A stretch of 64,000 nucleotides of DNA from Marinihelvus fidelis (lineage in GTDB: Bacteria > Pseudomonadota > Gammaproteobacteria > Xanthomonadales > SZUA-36), in the NCBI RefSeq assembly GCF_008725655.1, contig NZ_VYXP01000003.1, forward strand, positions 124,001 to 188,000, written 5' to 3'. The notes under the pieces are model-generated. The model was not told the DNA's origin. It did not search any database and saw only the letters and a program-made list of their open reading frames with translations. This document shows, in pieces, positions 1 through 8,389 of the stretch (positions within the stretch are counted from its first letter, which is position 1; every line of letters begins with the position of its first letter). A program made the position numbers and the translations under genes.

Positions 1-252
1 AACCGCAATGTCGACGTGATCACCGCCGTTCTGTCGAGCATCAACGCGGTGATGCGCAACAAGCTGACCTGCGCCGCCTGGGCCCTGACACTGCTGTTGC
101 TGACCGCCGTTGGCGTGGCCACGGCCCTGCTTGGCCTTATTATCGTGATTCCATGGCTGGCCTACGCCAGCTGGCATGCCTATCGTGACGTGCTGGTCGT
201 CGACGCCTGGGCGCCACTGCCCATCGAACAGGAGAACACCCATGAGTCTTGA
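1..252 (+). CDS. C-terminal part of a multi-pass membrane protein (BPSS1780/DUF2189-like), 5' truncated by window edge
   Basis: The frame is open from base 1, so the true start lies outside the window; a GTG at 16 is only the first start-like codon. The visible 83 residues hold two hydrophobic segments, one around ALTLLLLTAVGVATALLG and one continuing through LIIVIPWLAYASWHAYRD, followed by a short acidic tail. The P-x-x-x-A-S-x-x-A-Y-R-D pattern near the end is like the last helix of BPSS1780-family or DUF2189 membrane proteins, whose function is unknown. The stop codon overlaps the start of the downstream ribokinase gene by 11 bp, so the two are probably co-transcribed. Family assignment is tentative. 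Confidence 0.55.
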   Translation, partial: NRNVDVITAVLSSINAVMRNKLTCAAWALTLLLLTAVGVATALLGLIIVIPWLAYASWHAYRDVLVVDAWAPLPIEQENTHES

Positions 253-1096
253 AGTCGCGGTCATCGGCTCGGTCAACCTGGACCTGGTGGCCCGCGTCAG
301 GGCGTTTCCACGACCGGGTGAAACCGTCACCGATGCCACGCTGGATCGCCACCCCGGCGGCAAGGGTGGCAACCAGGCCATCGCCATCCGCCGCCTGGGC
401 GCAAATGTCCGCCTGGTGGCCTGCGTGGGCAATGACAGCACCGCCGACGAAGCACTGGCCGGCCTGGCGCGCGAGGGCGTGATCCTGGACCATGTCCAGC
501 GCATCGATGGCGCCGCCACCGGCACGGCCATGATTGCCGTGGATGGCAACGGCGAGAACCAGATCGTGGTGGCGCCGGGCGCCAATCGCCTGTTCACACC
601 GGAACGACTGGTGCTGCCGGCCTGCGATGTCGTCATCGCCCAGCTCGAGGTGCCGATGGACACACTGGAGGCCGCGGCCCGCGCGCACCCGGGCTTCTTC
701 TGCCTCAATGCCGCACCGGCCCGGCCGGTTTCCCCTGCCCTGCTCGCCGATGTCGACCTGCTGGTGGTGAACGAGATCGAGGCCGAGGCGATCGGCCCGA
801 ACCTGGACAACTTTAACGGCTGGCTGGCCGTGACCTACGGCGCGTCCGGCGCAGAACTGATGCGCCATGGCAATTGGGTGGCCAGCAGCGACGCGCCACG
901 TGTGGACGCCATTGACACCGTCGGCGCCGGCGACGCGTTCACGGCGGCGCTGGCGTTTGGGCTGGGGAGCGGCCAGTCACCAGACGTGGCGCTGAACCGG
1001 GCCTGCACGGCGGGCGCGCTGGCGACCACCCGTGCCGGGGCGCAGTCCTCGCCAACGCTGGAGGCACTGGAGCAGTTCCTGGCGCGTCCGGCCTGA
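242..1096 (+). CDS. rbsK: Ribokinase (PfkB family carbohydrate kinase)
   Basis: A 284-residue PfkB-family sugar kinase, close to the usual ribokinase length. It opens with VAVIGSVNLDLV, the ribokinase N-terminus, carries the glycine-rich PfkB signature HPGGKGGNQA (about residues 38-47) and ends with the second signature DTVGAGDAF, whose Asp is the catalytic base. Ribokinases phosphorylate D-ribose at O5 with ATP in the cytoplasm. The ATG at 242 is chosen because the protein starts in register with family members there; an upstream in-frame GTG-type start at 176 would add 22 unrelated residues. The gene overlaps the preceding membrane-protein gene by 11 bp. No ribose transporter is visible, so another pentose or a nucleoside cannot be excluded as substrate. 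Confidence 0.88.
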   Translation: MSLEVAVIGSVNLDLVARVRAFPRPGETVTDATLDRHPGGKGGNQAIAIRRLGANVRLVACVGNDSTADEALAGLAREGVILDHVQRIDGAATGTAMIAVDGNGENQIVVAPGANRLFTPERLVLPACDVVIAQLEVPMDTLEAAARAHPGFFCLNAAPARPVSPALLADVDLLVVNEIEAEAIGPNLDNFNGWLAVTYGASGAELMRHGNWVASSDAPRVDAIDTVGAGDAFTAALAFGLGSGQSPDVALNRACTAGALATTRAGAQSSPTLEALEQFLARPA

Positions 1097-1108
1097 GCCG
1101 GCTCAGGC
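1091..1108. terminator. 18-bp perfect palindrome spanning the stop codons of two convergent genes
   Basis: GCCTGAGCC is followed directly by GGCTCAGGC. It contains the TGA stop of the ribokinase gene (1094-1096) and, on the other strand, the TGA of the mechanosensitive channel gene (1103-1105). It may act as a bidirectional hairpin between convergent genes, but it has almost no loop and no T-run, so an intrinsic terminator is not certain. Confidence 0.4.
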
Positions 1109-3367
1109 GGGCTCCCCGCCAACATCGTCGTCCGGCTCCAGGGGCTGGAAAGACGCCGCCGCCACCGGTCCGGGCGGCTGGCGGAAATCACTGCGCACGT
1201 GCAGGTCGCGCTGCGGGAAGGGAATCTCGATACCGGCTTCGCGCAGGCGGGTTTCCAGGGCCCAGAGGAATTCGCAGCGGATGCGGTGCGGGCGGCGTAC
1301 ACCGGCCCGGCTGACCCATAGCAGCATCTGGAATTCCAGCGCGCTGTCGCCGAAGTTGAACAGGCGCAGTTGCGGCCGCCGGCCCGGCATGTTGGTTAGC
1401 ACAAACTCGACATCCTCGGCCGCGGCCATGGCAATTTCCTTCACCTGCTCCTTGTCCGAGCCATAAGCCACGCCAAAGGGTATGCGCATGCGCGCGATCG
1501 ACTCGCGCAGGGTCCAGTTGGTGAGCTTGGTGGTGACCAGCTCGGAGTTCGGCACCACCACGTCGACACTGTCGTTAGTGTTGACCACGGTGGCGCGGGT
1601 ATTGATCTCCTTGACCACGCCGGCCAGCCCGCTGGAACCGGCCTGGCCACCATCGAGCTCAATGTAGTCGCCCACCCGCAGGGAGCCTTCCAGCAAAAGA
1701 ATCAGGCCGGAGACGAAATTGTTCACCACCGCCTGCAGGCCAAAACCGATACCGACAGAGAGCGCACCGGCGATCAGCGCGAAACTGGTGAAATCGAAAC
1801 CGATGGACGCAAACGCCGCGAACAGGCCGACCGTCATGATGACGTAATGCAGGATCCGGCCCAGCGTGTAGGCGACCGGGCTGGCGGAGAACTGCTCGCC
1901 AGCCGCCGCGGCGTGTGCGATCAGGTAGCGCGCGACCCAGGAAATCAGCCACGCCAGGGCGATGATAAACAGCATCTTCAGGATGCCGCCCGGGGTCACC
2001 GGCGTGTCACCGATATCGAACAGGTGATAGTCGGCGGCGGCGATGACGTGGTCCCAGGCCGAACCGATGGTGAATTTCAGCCGGCTCCAGGCCTTGCGCA
2101 GGCCGCTCTGGCCGGCCAGCACGTCGCGGGTCAGGATGCCCTGGACCAGCAACAGGTCATCGTTGCGCGAGCGGATTTCCTCGACCAGGTCCAGCGTTTC
2201 GCGCGCCACGGTGCGGGCGATATCCTGGTTGGCCGCGGCGTTGGCGGAGTCGTCCGTCGGCGGAGATACCAGGGTATTGCGCGAATTCTCGGACCAGACA
2301 TCCAGCTGCGGCAGGATGCGCTCCGACAGCGCCCGCGCATCCGCCGCCGCACCGCGCAGGTCCAGGTCGCCGTCCAGCGAGTCGGTACGAAGCCCGTACC
2401 AGTTCGCTTCACTGCGCGCCAGAGCGGCTTCGAGGCGGGCCAGCTCGGACGCGGCGGCGGCGCGCGTGATCTGTTGCCGGCGCAACTGTTCAAGGCTGCG
2501 ATTTATGTTGTCTGCCGAGAGCACATCCAGCAATTGGGACTGCAAGGCCGTGACCTGCCGGTCCGCCTCCGCTACGGCTTCGGTGCTTTCATCCAGGTGT
2601 TGCTGGATTTCTTCTGCGGTCACATCACCCACTTCAAGATGGGCGCGAGCGAAATCCAGTTGCTCGGAAACCAGCTGGTCACGCTGTTCCAGAGCCTTTT
2701 CCCTGGCCTCCAGGTTCGCCTGCCTGGCCGTGACCAGTTCAAACTCGACGCGCATGGTGATGCGGTCAATACCGATCAGGACCTTGGCAGGGGACTCGAC
2801 AGGCTGCGACTGGTACGCCCGCAGCAATTCGTCACGCCTTGACTGCAGGAAGTCGAGCTGCCGATCGGCCTGCTCGATATCGACCCGGACGGATGACAAT
2901 TCACGCTCGATGTTTCGCGACTGCGCGCGTAAACCCAGCATTTCCCGCAGCGAATACGCATCCTGGGTGGGCACCGGCGGGAAAGGTGCCGAGGCCTCCC
3001 CGGCCCGGGTCACTTTCAGCAGGCGGACCAGGTTGGCCAGGTTGTCCAGTGCCGCGCTCGCCCGATCGTGATCGGCGGGGCCCAGGCCGTCGATGCGATC
3101 TTCCAGGCTGGCCAGGAAAGCGTTGATGCGACGATTCTGCTCATCCTCGTCGGCAACGTCGAACTCGCTCCACCAGTCCGCCGGCATGGCGGTGATCGCG
3201 GGCGGCTCCCAGGCGGCGGGGTCCGGCTCCGCCGGCTCGCTGGCCTGCAAAGCCTTGGGCAGTAACTGGGCGTGCGCGTACAGGGACATTGCCGCCAGCG
3301 ACAAGCCCATCGCCAGGCAGGCGAGCGGAAACAGGAATCTGCGCAGCGACAATGCCATGGCTGGCAT
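1103..3367 (-). CDS. MscS-family mechanosensitive ion channel with large periplasmic coiled-coil region
   Basis: Predicted 754-residue inner-membrane channel of the MscK/YbdG-like large MscS class. It starts with a signal-like segment (about 1-33), then a long Glu/Gln/Arg-rich coiled-coil region (about 70-400), several transmembrane helices (about 460-550) and a C-terminal MscS domain. The pore-lining helix is clear: ALSVGIGFGLQAVVNNFVSG, followed by the beta domain with VGDYIEL and the PNSELVT motif. Such channels open under hypo-osmotic stress to release solutes. The start was set at ATG 3367 (or ATG 3358, three codons on), since the upstream open frame runs into the neighbouring gene and lacks a plausible N-terminus. 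The sucrose-synthesis operon elsewhere in the window fits an osmotically challenged lifestyle. Confidence 0.85.
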   Translation of the reverse strand: MPAMALSLRRFLFPLACLAMGLSLAAMSLYAHAQLLPKALQASEPAEPDPAAWEPPAITAMPADWWSEFDVADEDEQNRRINAFLASLEDRIDGLGPADHDRASAALDNLANLVRLLKVTRAGEASAPFPPVPTQDAYSLREMLGLRAQSRNIERELSSVRVDIEQADRQLDFLQSRRDELLRAYQSQPVESPAKVLIGIDRITMRVEFELVTARQANLEAREKALEQRDQLVSEQLDFARAHLEVGDVTAEEIQQHLDESTEAVAEADRQVTALQSQLLDVLSADNINRSLEQLRRQQITRAAAASELARLEAALARSEANWYGLRTDSLDGDLDLRGAAADARALSERILPQLDVWSENSRNTLVSPPTDDSANAAANQDIARTVARETLDLVEEIRSRNDDLLLVQGILTRDVLAGQSGLRKAWSRLKFTIGSAWDHVIAAADYHLFDIGDTPVTPGGILKMLFIIALAWLISWVARYLIAHAAAAGEQFSASPVAYTLGRILHYVIMTVGLFAAFASIGFDFTSFALIAGALSVGIGFGLQAVVNNFVSGLILLLEGSLRVGDYIELDGGQAGSSGLAGVVKEINTRATVVNTNDSVDVVVPNSELVTTKLTNWTLRESIARMRIPFGVAYGSDKEQVKEIAMAAAEDVEFVLTNMPGRRPQLRLFNFGDSALEFQMLLWVSRAGVRRPHRIRCEFLWALETRLREAGIEIPFPQRDLHVRSDFRQPPGPVAAASFQPLEPDDDVGGEPA

Positions 3368-3401
3368 TGAAGCCTGATTCAGCGCCGGATGCAACGAGCG
3401 C

Positions 3402-4346
3402 TCAGTAACCGCGACGGGCGTCGACGGTGTATTGCAGCGGTTTTCCGGCCTGGAACCGGCGGAAATTGTCCAAGAACACGGCGACGATATCGGCCGGCTC
3501 GCTGAGCGCGGCGACATGCGCGGTCACGCGCAGGTTGGGGGTTGTCCAGAACGGATGATCCTGCGGCAGCGGCTCCTGGTTAAAGACGTCGAGGACGGCG
3601 CCACCCATGTGGCCGTCACCCAACGCCGCGACCAGGGCCTGCTCGTCGATCACGCTGCCACGGCCGGCATTGACCAGCACCGCTCCGGCCGGCAGGGCCG
3701 CCAGCGCGTCGGCGTCCAGCAGGCCAGCAGTGTCGGGGGTGTCCGGCAGCAGCGTGACGAGGTAGTCGCATTCTCCCAGGAAGGCATGCAGGTCTTCGAC
3801 GGCAAAGACCCGGGTGAAAGGCGCCGTCGCGGCACCGGAGCGGCTGCAGCCCAGTACCCGCAGGCCCAGCGCCTGGGCGCGCCCGGCGACCACGCGGCCG
3901 ATCGAGCCCATGCCCAGGATACCCATGGTCTTGCCGGCGATGCGCCCCGTGGGGGTCGTCACCCAGCGCTGCTCCGCCTGCCACTGGAAACGCTGGATCA
4001 CGCCCAGTTCGTGCGCCAGCAGGTAGCCCAGCACGTATTCGGCCATCTGCGGGCCAAAGACGCCCTTGATGCCGGTGACGGTGAGCCCGGCGGAGGCCGC
4101 ATCCAGCAGCGGCGCCACACCGGCCCAGGTCGATTGCACCCAGCGCACGCCGTCCATGTCATCCAGGGCCTGGACCAGCAGGCCCGGATCACCCAGGACG
4201 ACCGGCTCGCCCGCGTAACGTGCGGCGACCGCGGCCGCGTCTGTGGCGGCCGCTGCCACGATGCCCTCGTCCGCCAGCAGGCGGACATAGGCGTCCGCGT
4301 CCCGGCTCAGGACAAACACGCCATCTTGGCCCAGGGGCTGATTCAC
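3402..4346 (-). CDS. D-2-hydroxyacid dehydrogenase (glyoxylate/hydroxypyruvate reductase type)
   Basis: A 314-residue NAD(P)-dependent D-2-hydroxyacid dehydrogenase. The Rossmann motif GMGSIGR lies at about residues 144-150. The catalytic set is present: Arg in NAGRGS (about 229), Glu in FNQEPLPQ (about 258) and His in TAHVAA (about 276). The catalytic-domain motif order and length match the glyoxylate/hydroxypyruvate reductase (GhrA-like) branch, enzymes that reduce 2-oxoacids such as glyoxylate, hydroxypyruvate or phenylpyruvate in the cytoplasm. It sits 34 bp upstream of the MscS gene and 18 bp downstream of ettA on the same strand, so the three may share a transcript. Exact substrate cannot be read from sequence. 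Confidence 0.82.
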   Translation of the reverse strand: MNQPLGQDGVFVLSRDADAYVRLLADEGIVAAAATDAAAVAARYAGEPVVLGDPGLLVQALDDMDGVRWVQSTWAGVAPLLDAASAGLTVTGIKGVFGPQMAEYVLGYLLAHELGVIQRFQWQAEQRWVTTPTGRIAGKTMGILGMGSIGRVVAGRAQALGLRVLGCSRSGAATAPFTRVFAVEDLHAFLGECDYLVTLLPDTPDTAGLLDADALAALPAGAVLVNAGRGSVIDEQALVAALGDGHMGGAVLDVFNQEPLPQDHPFWTTPNLRVTAHVAALSEPADIVAVFLDNFRRFQAGKPLQYTVDARRGY

Positions 4347-4364
4347 CGGCGGCGCGTGACCCGG

Positions 4365-6029
4365 TCAGTCCTTCAGGCGCTTGTAGCGCACCCGCTTCGG
4401 TGCCGCGTCCTCGCCCAGGCGCGCCTTGCGGTCCTCTTCATACTCGGTGTAGTTGCCGGGAAAGAAGGTCACCTTCGAATCGCCCTCGAAAGCCAGGATG
4501 TGTGTCGCGACGCGATCCAGGAACCAGCGGTCATGGCTGATCACCAACACGCTACCCGGGTAGGCCAGCAGCGCTTCCTCGAGCGCGCGCAGGGTTTCCA
4601 CGTCAAGGTCGTTGGACGGCTCGTCGAGCAGCAGCACGTTGCCGCCCTGCTTCAGCGCCACGGCCAGCTGCAGGCGACCGCGTTCACCACCGGACAGGTC
4701 ACCCACCCGTTTTTGCTGGTCGGAGCCCTTGAAGTTGAAGCGGCCGACATAGGCCCGTGACGGCATCTGGAAGCTGCCAACCTGAAGGATGTCCTGGCCA
4801 TCGGAGACGGCTTCCCACACGGTCTTGCTGTCATCCAGGCCCTCGCGCAGCTGCTGCACACTGACCAGGTCGACGGTGTTGCCCAGGTCAACCTCGCCGC
4901 TGTCCGGCGTTTCCTGGCCGGAGATCATCCGGAACAGCGTCGACTTACCGGCGCCGTTACCACCGATCACGCCGACGATCGCGCCTTTCGGCACGGAGAA
5001 GTTCAGGTCTTCGAACAGCAGCTTGTCGCCGAAGGCCTTGGAGACATTACGCACCTCGATGACCTTGTCGCCCAGGCGCTCGCCCACCGGAATATAGATT
5101 TCGTTGGTCTCGTTGCGCTTCTGGAATTCCTGGCTGCTGAGTTCCTCGAAACGGTTCAGGCGCGCCTTGCCCTTGGCCTGGCGGCCACGGGTACCGGAGC
5201 GCACCCACTCCAGTTCGTGCTGCATGGCCTTGCGGCGCGCGGCTTCCTGTTTTTCCTCGATAGCCAGGCGAGCCTCTTTCTGCTCCAGCCAGGACGAGTA
5301 GTTGCCCTCCCAGGGAATGCCGTGGCCGCGGTCCAGTTCCAGGATCCAGCCGGCGGCGTTGTCGAGGAAATAGCGGTCATGGGTGATGGCCACGACGGTG
5401 CCGGGAAAGTCCACCAGGAACTGCTCCAGCCAGCCCACGCTCTCGGCGTCCAGGTGGTTGGTGGGCTCGTCCAGCAGCAGCATGTCCGGGCGCGACAGCA
5501 GCAGCCGGCACAGCGCCACGCGGCGGCGCTCACCACCGGACAGATTGTCGATCTTCGCGTCCCAGGGCGGCAGGCGCAGCGCGTCGGCAGCCACGTCCAG
5601 GCGGTTTTCCAGGTTGTGCGCATCCCAGGTGGCGATGACATCCTCGTAGCGCGACTGGCGCTTGGCCAGCTCGTCAAAATCGGCATCCGGCTCCGCGTAC
5701 TCGGCGTAGACGGCCTCCAGGCCGGCCAGCGCGTCCAGCGGCTCGCGCAGGCCGTCTTCGACGGCTTCGCGCACCGTGTGCTCGGTGTTCAGCTCCGGCT
5801 CCTGCGGCAGGTAACCGATCTTCAGGTCGGGCATTGGCCGGGCTTCGCCCTCGATGTCGGTGTCGACACCGGCCATGATGCGCAGCAGCGTGGACTTGCC
5901 GGCGCCATTGAGCCCGAGCACGCCAATCTTGGCCCCCGGAAAGAAAGACAGCGAGATGTTCTTAAGGATTTCGCGCTTCGGCGGCACGATCTTGCCGACG
6001 CGGTTCATGGTGAAAACGTACTGGGACAT
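4365..6029 (-). CDS. ettA: Energy-dependent translational throttle ABC-F ATPase EttA
   Basis: A 554-residue ABC-F protein with two nucleotide-binding domains and no membrane segments; E. coli EttA has 555. It begins MSQYVFTMNRVGK, which matches EttA and fixes the start at 6029; the longer open frame upstream is not EttA-like. Both Walker A motifs (GLNGAGKST and GGNGAGKST), both signature motifs (LSGGERRR and LSGGERGR) and both Walker B motifs (LLLDEPTNHLD and LLLDEPSNDLD) are intact. EttA binds the ribosomal E site and gates entry into the elongation cycle according to ADP/ATP ratio. A perfect TATAAT on the minus strand (6057-6062) lies about 28 bp upstream of the start. Confidence 0.95.
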   Translation of the reverse strand: MSQYVFTMNRVGKIVPPKREILKNISLSFFPGAKIGVLGLNGAGKSTLLRIMAGVDTDIEGEARPMPDLKIGYLPQEPELNTEHTVREAVEDGLREPLDALAGLEAVYAEYAEPDADFDELAKRQSRYEDVIATWDAHNLENRLDVAADALRLPPWDAKIDNLSGGERRRVALCRLLLSRPDMLLLDEPTNHLDAESVGWLEQFLVDFPGTVVAITHDRYFLDNAAGWILELDRGHGIPWEGNYSSWLEQKEARLAIEEKQEAARRKAMQHELEWVRSGTRGRQAKGKARLNRFEELSSQEFQKRNETNEIYIPVGERLGDKVIEVRNVSKAFGDKLLFEDLNFSVPKGAIVGVIGGNGAGKSTLFRMISGQETPDSGEVDLGNTVDLVSVQQLREGLDDSKTVWEAVSDGQDILQVGSFQMPSRAYVGRFNFKGSDQQKRVGDLSGGERGRLQLAVALKQGGNVLLLDEPSNDLDVETLRALEEALLAYPGSVLVISHDRWFLDRVATHILAFEGDSKVTFFPGNYTEYEEDRKARLGEDAAPKRVRYKRLKD

Positions 6030-6056
6030 GGCCTGCAACCTGAAAATGGGTGCGCG

Positions 6057-6062
6057 ATTATA
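6057..6062 (-). promoter_or_regulatory. Candidate -10 element (TATAAT) for ettA
   Basis: The plus strand reads ATTATA, giving a perfect TATAAT on the minus strand about 28 nt before the ettA start codon. The hexamer at a 17-bp spacing upstream (TCATGC) is a poor -35, so only the -10 is convincing. The 52-bp gap separates divergent ettA and the methyltransferase gene. Confidence 0.42.
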
Positions 6063-6081
6063 ACGTGCTAAATTTGCGGGC

Positions 6082-7020
6082 ATGAAGCGCTTCGACGATC
6101 TCGTACCCGACGGCGGCACGCTGCTGCTGGACGGTGGCCTGGCCAGCCGGCTGGAAGCGCGCGGGCATGACCTGTCGACGCACCTGTGGTCGGCGGCGCT
6201 GCTGCGCGACGACCCCGAAGCCATCATCGCCGCGCACATGGATTTTCTCGAGGCCGGCGCGGACTGCCTGGTCAGCGCCAGCTACCAGGGCAGCCAGGCC
6301 GGCTTCATGGCGCTGGGCATGTCCGCCTTCGAGGCCGACCAGCTGATCGCCTCGTCCGTGACCCTGGCGAAAACCGCGCGCGACCGCTACCTGCGCAAGG
6401 CGCCGCCCGGGCGCCGCAGGCCGCTGGTGGCGGCCAGCTGCGGGCCCTGGGGCGCGGTGCAGGCGGACGGCTCCGAGTACCAGGGCAAGTACGGCGTCTC
6501 TCCCGAAGCACTGAGGGATTTCCACTACCATCGCCTGCCCGTCCTGGACGAGGCTGGCGCCGACCTGATCGCCTGCGAGACCCTGCCCGACCACGTCGAG
6601 GCGCAGGTGCTGCACGGCCTGCTGAAGCTGGTGGAGACCCCGGCCTGGGTCAGTTTCACCTGCAAGGACGAACGCCACCTGCACGACGGCACGCCGCTGC
6701 GGGACATGGCCAGCCTGTTCGCCAACCACCCGCGCGTCGTCGCCATCGGCGTCAACTGCACCGATCCGGCGCTCATTCCATCACTGATCGCCGAGGTGCG
6801 GGCCGGCGCGCCGGAAAAGGCCGTGTTGGTCTACCCCAATTCCGGTGAGCGTTATGATGCCGCGGCGAAAGACTGGACCGGCACCACCCGCACCGACAAC
6901 TGGGCCGCGGACACGCTGGCCTGGCGCGCCGCCGGCGCCCGCCTGGTCGGCGGCTGCTGCCGAGTCGGCCCGGACGATATCGCCGCGGCGCGGGCCGCGC
7001 TGGACGCCAACCCGACCTGA
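6082..7020 (+). CDS. mmuM: Homocysteine S-methyltransferase (BHMT/MmuM family)
   Basis: A 312-residue zinc-dependent methyltransferase of the homocysteine S-methyltransferase family. The three zinc-binding cysteines are visible: one in GVNCTDP (about residue 225) and a pair in GGCCRVGP (about 292-293). The N-terminal LLLDGGLASRLEARG and the SASYQ motif also fit MmuM, which moves the methyl group of S-methylmethionine (or S-adenosylmethionine) to homocysteine, giving methionine. It is divergent from ettA and is followed 17 bp later by a thioesterase gene in the same direction. No S-methylmethionine permease is next to it, so the donor is unsettled. Confidence 0.87.
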   Translation: MKRFDDLVPDGGTLLLDGGLASRLEARGHDLSTHLWSAALLRDDPEAIIAAHMDFLEAGADCLVSASYQGSQAGFMALGMSAFEADQLIASSVTLAKTARDRYLRKAPPGRRRPLVAASCGPWGAVQADGSEYQGKYGVSPEALRDFHYHRLPVLDEAGADLIACETLPDHVEAQVLHGLLKLVETPAWVSFTCKDERHLHDGTPLRDMASLFANHPRVVAIGVNCTDPALIPSLIAEVRAGAPEKAVLVYPNSGERYDAAAKDWTGTTRTDNWAADTLAWRAAGARLVGGCCRVGPDDIAAARAALDANPT

Positions 7021-7037
7021 CTCACGGGAGAACCACC

Positions 7038-7496
7038 TTGAAGCAACACGACACCGATGCCATGGCCATCCAGGACCATTACGACCCGGACTTCCAGGTC
7101 TGCTACGGCTGCGGCGCCAGAAATGACAAGGGCCTGCACCTGAAGAGCTATATCGACGGTGACCGCGTGGTCGCGGAGTACCTGCCACAGGCGCATGAAA
7201 TGGGCGTACCCGGGGTCGCCTACGGTGGATTGATCGCGTCGCTGATTGACTGCCACGGCATTGCCACCGGCGCGGCCCACTTCCTCGCCGAGTACAGCGG
7301 GCACCCGCCGCGCTGCGTGACCGCATCGCTGCATGTCGAGTACCGCGCGCCCACGCCCATTGATGGCACGCCGATGACCCTGACCGCCCGGGTCACGGAT
7401 TCTTCGGCGCGCAAGGCCGTGGTCGAGGTGCAGGTGTACGCCGGCGGCACCCTCACGGCCGAGGGCCGCGTTGTGGCGGTGCGTTACAGGGGGTAG
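7038..7496 (+). CDS. PaaI-type hotdog-fold thioesterase
   Basis: A 152-residue single hotdog-fold protein of the PaaI acyl-CoA thioesterase type. It has the N-terminal CYGCGARNDKGLHL element common to this subgroup, the helix motif YGGLIASLIDCHG with the catalytic-position Asp, and the VEYRAPTPIDG strand. The start is taken as TTG 7038, because GGGAG at 7026-7030 sits 7 nt before it; ATG 7062 is an alternative without a good ribosome site. The 3' end overlaps the convergent M48 protease gene by 13 bp. The likely reaction is hydrolysis of an acyl- or aryl-CoA thioester; the substrate is unknown. Confidence 0.78.
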   Translation: MKQHDTDAMAIQDHYDPDFQVCYGCGARNDKGLHLKSYIDGDRVVAEYLPQAHEMGVPGVAYGGLIASLIDCHGIATGAAHFLAEYSGHPPRCVTASLHVEYRAPTPIDGTPMTLTARVTDSSARKAVVEVQVYAGGTLTAEGRVVAVRYRG

Positions 7497-8320
7497 ACCG
7501 GGTGCGGCGCCTTCGGGTCGTAGTAGCGCATCATTTCCGGCTCCAGCTCAGCCAGCTTTTTCTGCCGGTTTGCCGGGTCGGGGTGCGTGCTCAGGAACTG
7601 CGGCGGTGAGGCGCCGCCGTCCTTGGCCATCTTGGCCCACAGCGTGGCTGCCGCGCGCGGGTCGAAACCCGCCTTGGCCGCCAGCTCGATGCCTATGCGA
7701 TCGGCCTCGGTTTCTGCCGTGCGACTGTTGGGCATGTTGACCGCGTAGACCGCGGCCAGCGCCGCGCCCGAAGTGGCGATAGCCTTGTTATCGGCAAAAA
7801 TACCGACGGCCGCCACACCGATGGAACTGGCCATTTGCACCGACATCTTTTCCGCCGAGTGATTGGCCAGCGCATGGGCGATCTCGTGGCCCATGACCTG
7901 CGCGAGTTCATCGTCGGTGGGCTGGATGGTGTTGACCAGTCCGGTGTACATGGCCATGCGACCGCCGGCCATACACCAGGCATTGACCTGCGGATCATCA
8001 ATCACCACCACGCTCCACTCCCAGTCCGCGGAATCGGGCCGCATGGCAATCGCCTCGGTGATCAGCCGGCCGGTAATGCGCTCGACGCGCCGGACCAGTG
8101 CCTGGTCAGACGACAGCTTGCCCTCCTTCTGCAACTCGCTGACCGTCGACACGTACGCCTCTTTGGAACTCGCGATGGCGGAGTCCTCCGACACCAGCAT
8201 CAGCTGGCGCCGCCCGGTGGGGCTGGTCGCGCAGGCCACCAGCAATGACGTTACCAGGGCGAAAACGAGCAACCGCGCCAACAGCGTACGCTGCGACCGG
8301 CGAATGGGGATCTGGTTCAT
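7484..8320 (-). CDS. M48 family zinc metalloprotease, lipoprotein (LoiP/YcaL-like)
   Basis: A 278-residue peptidase M48 lipoprotein. The signal peptide ends in a lipobox (SLLVAC), predicting an acylated protein on the periplasmic face of a membrane. The zinc site HEIAHAL lies at about residue 145 and the third ligand is the Glu in ETEADRIG at about 205. Relatives such as LoiP, BepA and YcaL degrade misfolded outer-membrane proteins. ATG 8320 is selected because CGAGGA precedes it by a suitable distance; an upstream GTG lacks this. It overlaps the convergent thioesterase by 13 bp and lies downstream of the CHAT protein gene on the same strand (69-bp gap). Confidence 0.87.
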   Translation of the reverse strand: MNQIPIRRSQRTLLARLLVFALVTSLLVACATSPTGRRQLMLVSEDSAIASSKEAYVSTVSELQKEGKLSSDQALVRRVERITGRLITEAIAMRPDSADWEWSVVVIDDPQVNAWCMAGGRMAMYTGLVNTIQPTDDELAQVMGHEIAHALANHSAEKMSVQMASSIGVAAVGIFADNKAIATSGAALAAVYAVNMPNSRTAETEADRIGIELAAKAGFDPRAAATLWAKMAKDGGASPPQFLSTHPDPANRQKKLAELEPEMMRYYDPKAPHPVYPL

Positions 8321-8389
8321 GTGTTCCTCGGGGGTCGGGACCATGTCGCTGAAAAATACGCTACCTCGGCCATGGATGCCAGCACTGCC

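Noticed and set aside
3432-4760. Long plus-strand open frame opposite the hydroxyacid dehydrogenase and ettA genes
   Set aside because: Composition of the predicted protein is Arg/Gln/His-rich with no recognisable fold; it is the antisense frame of well-conserved genes in GC-rich DNA.
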